Assembly: GCA_027083485.1 (NCBI GenBank)
Contig: JALWOO010000423.1
Location: 1-5,465, forward strand
Direction of reading: 5' to 3'
Source: Amylibacter sp.
GTDB taxonomy: Bacteria; Pseudomonadota; Alphaproteobacteria; Rhodobacterales; Rhodobacteraceae
Length of the DNA stretch: 5,465 nucleotides
Position 1 is the first letter of the stretch; every line of letters starts with the position of its first letter. The notes below the pieces were generated by a model. It was not told the origin of the DNA. It ran no database searches and was given only the letters and a program-made list of their open reading frames with translations. The position numbers were made by a program, and so were the translations under genes. Positions 1-5,465 of this stretch are shown one piece after another.

Positions 1-751
1 CCGGCAATTCGTGGTAAAATTCGAGCGAATGGGTCGGCAATGTAAATTCGGTTATATCCCCGAACCCTAAACGACTGATTAACGCGCCAATCACCGCAGA
101 AATCACAATCGGCCCAAAGGCATGCGCCGCATAATGGCGCAACACCACTTCCATGGCGAAAATCGTGCCCGCTATCGGCGCGTTGAACGATGCTGCCACC
201 GCCGAGGCCACCGCGCAGCCCATCAAATCACGGCCCGTCATCGCGCTGGCATTCATCCAGCGGCTGAACCGGCTGGAAACCAGCGCTGCCAGATGCACCA
301 CCGGCCCTTCCCGCCCGGCCGAGCCACCGGTGGACAGCGTAATAAAAGCCGCCACCGCCGAGGCTATCCCCGAGCGTTCCTCCACACGTCCCTGATGCAG
401 GGCCGCGCCCTCGATCACATGCGCAACCGAATGGTTGCGCCCGTCATCGGTGAAAAAATGCATGATAACGCCCACCGCAAGCCCGCCCAGAACCGGCACC
501 CCGATCATCCAGTACCAGGGCAGTTCCCGCAGCGTATGGGTCAGGCGTTCTTCCTCGCCGCCGTAAATCCATTCCTGCACACCGTAAATCCCGATACGAA
601 ACCCCAGCGTCATGAAACCGGCAATCGTGCCGATCAACAGCGCCACCACCCAGAACCGCAATTGCACCGGTCCCTGTTCCCGCATCAAACGCAGGATTTC
701 GCGGCTCCACAGCTGGCTCTGGCGCAAGGGGCTTGGGTCTGGATTATTCAC
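1..751 (-). CDS. CLC-family chloride channel/transporter, N-terminal part (3' end outside window)
   Basis: The protein moves Cl- or related anions across the inner membrane as a CLC homodimer. The 250 visible residues hold a hydrophobic helix at about 33-55, a second at about 81-100, the CLC signature GREGP at 146-150 within STGGSAGREGPVVHL, and the helix motif ASFNAPIAGTIFAMEVVL at 187-204. E148 in GREGP corresponds to the gating glutamate. The position that is the internal proton glutamate in exchangers (E203 of E. coli ClC) is V202 here, following E201, as in CLC channels. The GSGIP filter motif expected before GREGP is not recognisable; the region reads GRNHSVAHVIEGA (104-116). The start is GTG at 749-751, chosen because AAAAGGA lies about 8-9 nt upstream. 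ATG codons further in (for example M23) have no comparable ribosome site and would shorten a plausible cytoplasmic N-terminus. The remaining half of the fold, and any CBS domains, would lie left of base 1. The family call is firm; channel versus antiporter is inference. Confidence 0.93.
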   Translation of the reverse strand, partial: MNNPDPSPLRQSQLWSREILRLMREQGPVQLRFWVVALLIGTIAGFMTLGFRIGIYGVQEWIYGGEEERLTHTLRELPWYWMIGVPVLGGLAVGVIMHFFTDDGRNHSVAHVIEGAALHQGRVEERSGIASAVAAFITLSTGGSAGREGPVVHLAALVSSRFSRWMNASAMTGRDLMGCAVASAVAASFNAPIAGTIFAMEVVLRHYAAHAFGPIVISAVIGALISRLGFGDITEFTLPTHSLEFYHELP

Positions 752-823
752 CGGTCTGGTTCCTTTTCGGGCTTTCCACAGGTGCCTGCCTTTCTTAATG
801 TACCGCCAACAAGGGAGAACACC
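752..823. promoter_or_regulatory. Divergent intergenic region between the CLC gene and the D-lactate dehydrogenase gene
   Basis: These 72 bp must hold the 5' signals of both flanking genes. Both ribosome sites are clear: AAGGGAG at 811-817 for the plus-strand gene and, on the minus strand, AAAAGGA just before the GTG at 751. Promoter elements are weak by eye. TTTCCA (773-778) and TAATGT (796-801), 17 bp apart, are a poor sigma-70-like pair reading toward the dehydrogenase. A small palindrome CAGG-TG-CCTG (779-788) lies between them and could be an operator half-site pair, but is short enough to be chance. I see no credible promoter for the CLC gene here. Confidence 0.3.
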
Positions 824-2200
824 ATGAGCAACATTGCATCAGCCATTTCCGAATTAAAAGCCCTGCTGGGAGAGCGTCTGAGCCTTTCGCCTTCTGTAAT
901 TGATCTGCATGCCCGTGACGAGGCCCATTTTCCGCACACCCCGCCCGATGCGGTGGTTTTCCCGAACAATACGGCGGAGGTCTCAGAGATTGCCAAAATC
1001 TGCCACTGCCACGGCTGCCCGATTGTGCCCTGGGGTGTGGGCACCTCGCTTGAAGGGCACGCCCTGCCGTTGCGGGGCGGTATCACCGTGGATTTTGCCA
1101 ATATGAACAAAGTGCTGGAGGTGTTCGCCGAAGATCTGAACGTAGTGGTGCAACCGGGGGTCACGCGCGAACAATTGAACGAGGATCTGCGTGCCACCGG
1201 CCTGTTTTTCCCGATTGATCCGGGGGCCAATGCCACCCTTGGCGGCATGACGGCAACGCGGGCGTCAGGCACCACCGCCGTGCGCTACGGCACCATGAAA
1301 GACAACGTGCTGGCGCTCGAAGTCGTGCTGGCGGACGGGCGCATCATCCGCACCGGCACACGGGCCAAGAAATCCTCGGCGGGCTATGATCTGACCCGCC
1401 TGATGGTCGGCTCGGAGGGCACGCTTGGCCTGATCACCGAAATCACCCTGCGCCTGCAAGGGCAACCAGAGGCCACCGCCGCCGCCGTGTGCGAATTCGA
1501 CGATACCACCAGCGCCGTCAATGCGGTGATCATGGCGGTGCAAATGGGCCTGCCGATGGCACGAATGGAATTCATCGACGCGGCCTCTATCAAGGCAATC
1601 AATGCCTATTCCGACATGGACATGCGCGAAGTGCCACATCTGTTCATGGAATTTCACGGCACCGAAAACGGGGTCAAGGAACAATCCGAACAAATGGCCG
1701 AAATCTGCGCGGATTTTGGCGGCGGAGGCTTTCAATGGTCCACCAAAACCGAAGAACGCAACAAATTGTGGAAGGCCCGCCACACCGCCTATTTTGCCAT
1801 GAAAGCCACCAAACCCGGAGCTTTGGGCGTCACCACCGATGTTTGCGTGCCAATCTCAAAGCTGGCCGAAGCGATCGAGGACACCATCAAGGATGTCGAA
1901 GCCCAAGGGCTAAGCGCCCCGATCATCGGCCATGTGGGCGATGGCAATTACCACTGCCTGTTGCTGGTGGAACCGGACAACCCTGCGGCCATGAAAACCG
2001 CCACCGACATTTGCCACCGCATGAACCGGCGTGCCCTGGCGGCGGGGGGAACCGTTACCGGCGAACACGGTATCGGGGCTGGCAAAATGAAATACATGGC
2101 CGAAGAACACGGCGAAGCATGGAACATCATGGCCGACATCAAACGTGCGCTTGACCCGTCAAACATCCTTAATCCCGGCAAGATGGTTCAGATTAACTAA
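824..2200 (+). CDS. FAD-dependent D-lactate dehydrogenase (cytochrome/quinone type), VAO/GlcD family
   Basis: It oxidises D-lactate to pyruvate and passes electrons to the respiratory chain, probably as a peripheral inner-membrane enzyme. The 458-aa length is normal for bacterial LDHD-type proteins. The FAD-binding domain spans about 35-215: PWGVGTSLEGH (69-79), PGANATLGGM (133-142) followed by TRASGT and AVRYGTM (to 158), and GSEGTLGLITE (196-206). The C-terminal FAD-oxidase domain (about 220-456) has the active-site segments GHVGDGNYH (369-377) and TGEHGIG (412-418), with H370, H377, E414 and H415 as likely metal/substrate ligands, then ALDPSNILNPGK near the end. There is no signal peptide. 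The start is ATG 824, with AAGGGAG 7 nt upstream. The frame is open for 702 bases further upstream, but that stretch is antisense to the CLC gene and carries no homologous residues. GlcD of glycolate oxidase is the main alternative; the absence of glcE/glcF beside it and the SLEGH/ATRASGT wording favour D-lactate. The substrate is inferred from family resemblance. Confidence 0.92.
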   Translation: MSNIASAISELKALLGERLSLSPSVIDLHARDEAHFPHTPPDAVVFPNNTAEVSEIAKICHCHGCPIVPWGVGTSLEGHALPLRGGITVDFANMNKVLEVFAEDLNVVVQPGVTREQLNEDLRATGLFFPIDPGANATLGGMTATRASGTTAVRYGTMKDNVLALEVVLADGRIIRTGTRAKKSSAGYDLTRLMVGSEGTLGLITEITLRLQGQPEATAAAVCEFDDTTSAVNAVIMAVQMGLPMARMEFIDAASIKAINAYSDMDMREVPHLFMEFHGTENGVKEQSEQMAEICADFGGGGFQWSTKTEERNKLWKARHTAYFAMKATKPGALGVTTDVCVPISKLAEAIEDTIKDVEAQGLSAPIIGHVGDGNYHCLLLVEPDNPAAMKTATDICHRMNRRALAAGGTVTGEHGIGAGKMKYMAEEHGEAWNIMADIKRALDPSNILNPGKMVQIN

Positions 2201-3398
2201 CGGCTGGAACAGACTGTAAAGCCTTGTTGTTTTTCGCATGACGTGCAGCCATCAGGCGGGCGCGCCGTCCGGAAACCAGCGGGCGCGCGGGCGGCATGTC
2301 CTGACAAAATGCCTGCCAGTCCTTGCCGAAAATCAACGCCAGTTCCTGCAAGGCCGCCGGCTCGAGCGCGTGGCGTGCCTCCGCCCCGAGATACAGGCTC
2401 TCGGCGGGGGTGCCTTCGGCCAGCAAGACCTGATGATCCTCCAGCAAAATGTGGAAATAGGTGATATCCTGTGTTGGCACCTCCAGCGTCACACCTTTCA
2501 GTCCGAGCAGATCCTTGGCCGGCGTCAGCACCTCCAGCTTGTCAAACATGCGCCAGGCTATTTTACTCTGCACCAAAATCCGGTGCTGGCGGGACACCCG
2601 CAAATCCCGCAGCGGCAAGCCATTTCCCAATGCGCCTTTGCGGATCAACACTGCGTGCAGGGCCGGTTCGCGCAGCAAAGACGCCAAGTCACGTTTGCGC
2701 GCCCAGATCCAGCGGATCGGCTGCAAACCGTTATCCAGCGTCATCAGCAAATCCCCTGGGCGGAGCTCCTCTATCCGGCGCAAGCCTTTGTCTGTTTGAA
2801 ACAGGGTGCCCTGGGTGAAACAGATATTGTTTGTGCCCGGAGTCGGGGTTTGGTTACCGACAAAGGTATTCCCCCCGTCCCCGTTGCGTTGCAGGGAAAA
2901 ACCGTCCGTATCATTGCCAAAACTCTCGCCCGCGCCGGATTGGGTCGCGGTGGCCGAAAAGCCGGAATAGGTGGCCGTCGGATCATCAAGCGCATCGCCG
3001 TTGAACGTGGCCGAAATATATTGATCCGCCGCCGGATCATACACCACAACATTATCCCCGCCGTTATTGATTAACGCGGATCCGCGTCCGGCCTCGAAAA
3101 ACAAATCCCCCGGCGCGCCAGTTGGCAGGCTGCCGCCGGCCTGAACTCCGGACATGACCATTGCATGACCACCAGCCTCAAGAATTGTACCGGGTGGAAA
3201 GGTAAACCAGTTCCCGACGCCCTGATCCCAGAGCTGCACCCCTGAAATATCAATCGGACCCGCAGAGGTATTGTACAGCTCCACATATTCATCAACAGCG
3301 CTGGCAGTGCCATTGCCATCGGTATCAAAATTATTGGCCCCGTTCGGGTCCACCAGAATTTCATTGATGACAATGCCACCAAGCAGAGTATCTGCCAC
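2193..3398 (-). CDS. Lamin-tail domain (LTD) + Hint (hedgehog/intein-like) domain protein
   Basis: This is a 401-aa two-domain protein. The N-terminal part (about 7-191) is a bacterial lamin-tail domain: GIVINEILVDPNG at the start, an Asp/Asn/Gly-rich insert DTDGNG (25-30), DEYVELYN (36-43), ISGVQLWD, LNN-like LINNGGDNVVVYD (109-121), a GESFGNDTDG segment, and the typical closing PTPGTNN (185-191). The C-terminal part is a Hint_2-type domain. It begins at C193 (CFTQGTLFQT), followed by ELRPGDLLMTLDNGLQPIRWI (within 211-231), block-B-like SRQHRIL (269-275, H272) and YFHILLEDHQVLLAEG (314-329), with a basic tail to 401. Such domains self-cleave at the first cysteine in hedgehog and inteins, so cleavage before C193 releasing the LTD is a reasonable inference but not shown. 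There is no N-terminal signal peptide; family members are often thought to be secreted by type I systems. The start is GTG 3396-3398, with AGGGG 6 nt upstream. The stop overlaps the convergent dehydrogenase stop by 8 bases. Biological role unknown. Confidence 0.88.
   Translation of the reverse strand: MADTLLGGIVINEILVDPNGANNFDTDGNGTASAVDEYVELYNTSAGPIDISGVQLWDQGVGNWFTFPPGTILEAGGHAMVMSGVQAGGSLPTGAPGDLFFEAGRGSALINNGGDNVVVYDPAADQYISATFNGDALDDPTATYSGFSATATQSGAGESFGNDTDGFSLQRNGDGGNTFVGNQTPTPGTNNICFTQGTLFQTDKGLRRIEELRPGDLLMTLDNGLQPIRWIWARKRDLASLLREPALHAVLIRKGALGNGLPLRDLRVSRQHRILVQSKIAWRMFDKLEVLTPAKDLLGLKGVTLEVPTQDITYFHILLEDHQVLLAEGTPAESLYLGAEARHALEPAALQELALIFGKDWQAFCQDMPPARPLVSGRRARLMAARHAKNNKALQSVPAVS
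2202..2234 (+). terminator. Possible weak intrinsic terminator after the D-lactate dehydrogenase gene
   Basis: Directly after the stop codon, GGCT (2202-2205) can pair with AGCC (2220-2223). An inner ACA/TGT stem (2209-2211 with 2215-2217) is separated from it by a small internal loop, and the T-rich tract TTGTTGTTTTT follows (2224-2234). Position and T-tract fit an intrinsic terminator, but the stem is short and interrupted. The element lies inside the 3' end of the convergent Hint gene, so the T-tract also encodes Lys/Asn codons on the other strand and may exist only for that reason. Confidence 0.3.
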
Positions 3399-3430
3399 GA
3401 CCTACCCCTAATATTTTAACGCAGACCGGT

Positions 3431-3533
3431 TTGCCCGATTTATCACGCGTTATGCTGCTCTTGCGGGCAATAGACAGGAATGGAATCTATATTTCAACAG
3501 ATCCAGACAAAAAACCTGCATCTGTTGCCCGAT
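3431..3533. repeat. TTGCCCG repeat set (two direct copies and one inverted copy)
   Basis: TTGCCCGAT occurs at 3431-3439 and again at 3525-3533, with the inverted copy CGGGCAA at 3464-3470. The inverted copy sits in TTGCGGGCAA (3461-3470), itself a 4-2-4 palindrome. As RNA from the plus strand, 3464-3474 can pair with 3521-3531 over 11 positions with one G-U wobble, or 3464-3470 can pair with 3431-3437 over 7. As DNA, three related sites within about 100 bp could be a repressor operator cluster. No known operator is recognised. Confidence 0.45.
3495..3527 (+). promoter_or_regulatory. Strong inverted repeat (hairpin) in the region ahead of purL
   Basis: CAACAGATCCAG (3495-3506) and CTGCATCTGTTG (3516-3527) are complementary at 11 of 12 positions (C-C mismatch 3503/3519), with a 9-nt loop rich in A (ACAAAAAAC). 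No T-run follows on either strand, so it is not an intrinsic terminator. It lies 89 bp before the purL start and 97 bp before the Hint start. It could be a leader RNA structure for purL or a protein-binding palindrome. Confidence 0.5.
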
Positions 3534-3535
3534 GC

Positions 3536-3551
3536 GCACCCTTGCACCCTT
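3536..3551. repeat. Perfect tandem duplication of GCACCCTT
   Basis: Two adjacent identical 8-base units, 3536-3543 and 3544-3551, lie in the pyrimidine-rich part of the region ahead of purL. It looks like a simple slippage duplication, and the copy number may vary between strains. No function is suggested. Confidence 0.6.
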
Positions 3552-3566
3552 CCCCTAAGGCCACTT

Positions 3567-3609
3567 CCCCGCTACAAGGCCCCCGACTCCATTTTACAGC
3601 CATGCGGGG
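3567..3609 (+). promoter_or_regulatory. purL ribosome binding site with a complementary upstream segment
   Basis: The only Shine-Dalgarno-like sequence before the purL ATG is GGGG at 3606-3609, 6 nt from the start codon, which is a weak match. It is part of GCGGGG (3604-3609), which is exactly complementary to CCCCGC at 3567-3572, so a 6-bp stem with a 31-nt loop could hide it. The pairing is short in a C-rich region and may be chance. Confidence 0.3.
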
Positions 3610-3615
3610 CATCCG

Positions 3616-5465
3616 ATGACCATTGAGCCGACTATCACCGACAAACTGATTGCGGACCACGGGCTAAAGCCCGATGAGTACCAGTTGATCCTCGATCTGA
3701 TCGGGCGCAGGCCGACATTTACCGAACTGGGTATTTTCAGCGCCATGTGGAACGAACATTGTTCCTATAAATCCTCGAAAAAATGGCTGCGCACCCTGCC
3801 GGTTGAAGGCCCGCAAGTGATCTGCGGCCCCGGCGAAAACGCGGGGATTGTGGATATTGGCGACGGCCAGTGCGTGGTGTTCAAGATGGAGAGCCACAAC
3901 CACCCCTCCTATATCGAACCTTACCAAGGCGCGGCCACCGGTGTTGGCGGCATTTTGCGCGATGTGTTCACCATGGGCGCGCGCCCGATTGCGGCAATGA
4001 ATTCCCTGTCCTTTGGCGAATTGTCTCATCCGAAAACCCGATCTCTGGTCAATGGCGTGGTCGAGGGCGTCGGCGGTTATGGCAATTGTTTCGGCGTGCC
4101 GACCGTGGGCGGCGAGGTTCGTTTCCACGAATCCTATAACGGCAACTGTCTGGTGAATGCCTTTGCTGCCGGTCTGGCGGACACGGACAAGATTTTCTAT
4201 TCAGCCGCCTCGGGCGTTGGCATGCCGGTGGTGTATCTGGGTGCCAAAACCGGCCGCGACGGGGTTGGCGGGGCCACCATGGCCAGCGCGGAATTTGACG
4301 ACACCATCGAGGACAAACGCCCCACTGTGCAGGTGGGTGACCCTTTCACCGAGAAACGCCTGATGGAGGCCACGCTTGAGCTGATGGCCACCGGTGCGGT
4401 GATTTCCATTCAGGACATGGGGGCCGCCGGTCTGACCTGTTCGGCGGTGGAAATGGGCGACAAGGGCAATCTGGGTGTGCGGCTGGATATCGAAAAAGTT
4501 CCTGCGCGCGAAGAAAACATGACCGCCTATGAAATGATGCTCTCCGAAAGTCAGGAACGCATGTTGATGGTGCTGCGTCCGGAACTGGAAGACGTGGCCA
4601 AAGCGGTGTTTGACAAATGGGATCTGGATTTCGCCATTGTCGGGGAAACCATCGCCGAGGACCGGTTTATCATCATGCACAACGGCGAACTGAAGGCCGA
4701 TCTGCCGCTCAAGGCGCTGTCGGGCGAAGCGCCGGAATATGATCGCCCGTGGGTGGAAACGCCACCTGCCGCGCCGCTTGCGGATGTGCCGGAAGTGGAC
4801 CCTGCCGAGGGCTTGCTAGCGCTGCTGTCCAGCCCCAACTATGCCTCCCGCCGCTGGGTCTATGAACAATACGACCATATGGTTATGGCCGATACCGTGC
4901 TGCGTCCGGGCTCTGACGCCGGCGTGGTGCGCGTGCATGGCACCGCCAAGGCGCTGGCCTTTACATCCGACGTAACCCCCCGTTATTGCAAAGCCAATCC
5001 GCAAGAGGGCGGCAAGCAGGCGGTAGCGGAAGCCTATCGCAACCTCTGCGCCACCGGCGCGCGGCCTTTGGCGACCACGGATAACATGAATTTCGGCAAT
5101 CCGGAAAAACCGGAAATCATGGGCCAGTTTGTCGGCTGTATCAAAGGCATCGGCGAGGCCTGCATTGCGCTGGACATGCCGATCGTTTCGGGCAACGTCA
5201 GCCTGTACAATGAAACTGATGGCGAAGGCATCCTGCCCACGCCAACCATCGGGGCGGTTGGTTTGCTCGACAATCTGGACCAGATGATCGGCATGGCCCC
5301 GAATGCGGGCGACACGCTGATCCTGATCGGCGAAACCCGCGGACATCTGGGGCAATCGGCGCTGCTGAAAGAGCTGTTCAACCGCGAGGACGGCGATGCG
5401 CCGCATGTGGATTTGCGAGCCGAGGCCGAAGCCGGTGAATTTGTGCGCGATACAAAATCCGCCGG
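3616..5465 (+). CDS. purL: Phosphoribosylformylglycinamidine synthase subunit PurL, N-terminal 616 residues (3' end outside window)
   Basis: It catalyses the ATP-dependent conversion of FGAR to FGAM in de novo purine synthesis, in the cytoplasm, using ammonia delivered by PurQ with PurS as bridging subunit. The sequence begins [35 protein letters not shown] (41-58) carries H48 of the conserved EHCSYKSS motif. ESHNHP (92-97) and [12 protein letters not shown] (105-116) form the nucleotide/metal site. [13 protein letters not shown] (212-224) and QDMGAAGL (266-273) follow. The second AIRS-like half begins near 400, with YDHMV (419-423), [16 protein letters not shown] (461-476), [17 protein letters not shown] (489-505), [10 protein letters not shown] (525-534) and [10 protein letters not shown] (572-581). 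There is no PurM-like N-terminal or glutaminase extension, so it is the small PurL used with separate PurS and PurQ. About 100 residues should lie beyond the right edge. The reading frame is unbroken throughout. The start codon ATG 3616 matches the usual N-terminus; the ribosome site is weak (GGGG, 6 nt upstream). purS and purQ are not in the window. Confidence 0.98.
   Translation, partial: MTIEPTITDKLIADHGLKPDEYQLILDLIGRRPTFTELGIFSAMWNEHCSYKSSKKWLRTLPVEGPQVICGPGENAGIVDIGDGQCVVFKMESHNHPSYIEPYQGAATGVGGILRDVFTMGARPIAAMNSLSFGELSHPKTRSLVNGVVEGVGGYGNCFGVPTVGGEVRFHESYNGNCLVNAFAAGLADTDKIFYSAASGVGMPVVYLGAKTGRDGVGGATMASAEFDDTIEDKRPTVQVGDPFTEKRLMEATLELMATGAVISIQDMGAAGLTCSAVEMGDKGNLGVRLDIEKVPAREENMTAYEMMLSESQERMLMVLRPELEDVAKAVFDKWDLDFAIVGETIAEDRFIIMHNGELKADLPLKALSGEAPEYDRPWVETPPAAPLADVPEVDPAEGLLALLSSPNYASRRWVYEQYDHMVMADTVLRPGSDAGVVRVHGTAKALAFTSDVTPRYCKANPQEGGKQAVAEAYRNLCATGARPLATTDNMNFGNPEKPEIMGQFVGCIKGIGEACIALDMPIVSGNVSLYNETDGEGILPTPTIGAVGLLDNLDQMIGMAPNAGDTLILIGETRGHLGQSALLKELFNREDGDAPHVDLRAEAEAGEFVRDTKSA

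Larger units (their letters stand above)
3399..3615. other. Divergent intergenic region between the LTD-Hint gene and purL
   Basis: This 217-bp stretch has no credible gene. It should contain the promoters of both neighbours. TATATT (3488-3493) could be a -10 box reading toward purL but has no good -35 at the right distance. On the minus strand TAAAAT (3413-3418) is too close to the GTG at 3398 to leave a ribosome site in the transcript. The region is richer in A+T in its left and middle parts and turns into a pyrimidine-rich run (about 3537-3590) before purL. It holds the inverted and direct repeats listed separately. Confidence 0.6.

Noticed and set aside
748..1783. Minus-strand frames of 175 and 172 codons opposite the dehydrogenase.
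   Set aside because: They are antisense to a fully motif-supported gene, have low-complexity composition and no ribosome site or family resemblance.
2255..2288. Repeated GCGGGCGCGC segments (2256-2265 and 2279-2288), with a GGCGCGCC palindrome.
   Set aside because: They fall in the Arg/Ala/Pro-coding tail of the Hint protein, where such G+C-rich codons recur naturally.
2238..3074. A 278-codon plus-strand frame opposite the LTD-Hint gene.
   Set aside because: It lies wholly antisense to a gene with clear domain motifs, its peptide shows no family, and long opposite frames are expected in G+C-rich DNA.
3413..3418. TAAAAT on the minus strand as a -10 box for the LTD-Hint gene.
   Set aside because: It ends 15 bases before the GTG start, leaving no room for a transcript that includes the AGGGG ribosome site, and there is no -35 match at proper spacing.
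3495..3527. The inverted repeat read as an intrinsic terminator.
   Set aside because: No T-run follows the stem on either strand, and no gene ends into it.
3431..3619. A 62-codon open frame ahead of purL (TTG at 3431 or ATG at 3452) whose TGA overlaps the purL ATG as ATGA, which could suggest a translationally coupled leader peptide.
   Set aside because: No ribosome site precedes either start. Codon use includes many A-ending and rare codons unlike the flanking genes, the peptide has no recognisable feature, and it runs through the inverted repeats. The ATGA overlap alone is easily chance.
3664..5406. Several minus-strand frames of 95-196 codons opposite purL.
   Set aside because: purL is unbroken and strongly conserved over this whole stretch. 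The opposite frames have His/Arg/Gly-rich shadow composition.

Overview
The window looks like chromosomal DNA of an alphaproteobacterium, most probably Rhodobacterales (Roseobacter/Rhodobacter type). Three things suggest this: the wording of the single-chain PurL, the presence of a Hint_2-type (hedgehog/intein-like) protein, which is very common in that order, and G+C-rich third codon positions. No species can be named from the sequence alone. There are no RNA genes, insertion sequences, CRISPR arrays, phage genes or other mobile DNA that I can see.

Layout. (i) 1-751, minus strand: the N-terminal 250 residues of a CLC-family chloride channel/transporter, whose C-terminus lies beyond the left edge. 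(ii) 752-823: a 72-bp divergent intergenic region. (iii) 824-2200, plus strand: a complete FAD-dependent D-lactate dehydrogenase of the VAO/GlcD family, 458 aa. (iv) 2193-3398, minus strand: a complete 401-aa protein with an N-terminal lamin-tail domain (LTD) and a C-terminal Hint domain. It converges on the dehydrogenase gene and overlaps it by 8 bases at the stop codons. (v) 3399-3615: a 217-bp divergent region containing a strong inverted repeat and complementary segments that could fold in mutually exclusive ways. (vi) 3616-5465, plus strand: the first 616 residues of purL (phosphoribosylformylglycinamidine synthase subunit II), open at the right edge.

The four genes do not form an operon. 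Strands alternate (-, +, -, +), so each needs its own promoter, and their functions (anion transport, lactate oxidation, a probable exported autoprocessing protein, purine synthesis) do not form one pathway. I see no convincing new multi-gene system here. The points most worth a second look are the CLC protein, which carries valine where proton-coupled CLC antiporters have the internal proton glutamate; the LTD-Hint fusion, whose function is unknown; and the possible alternative RNA folds ahead of purL.
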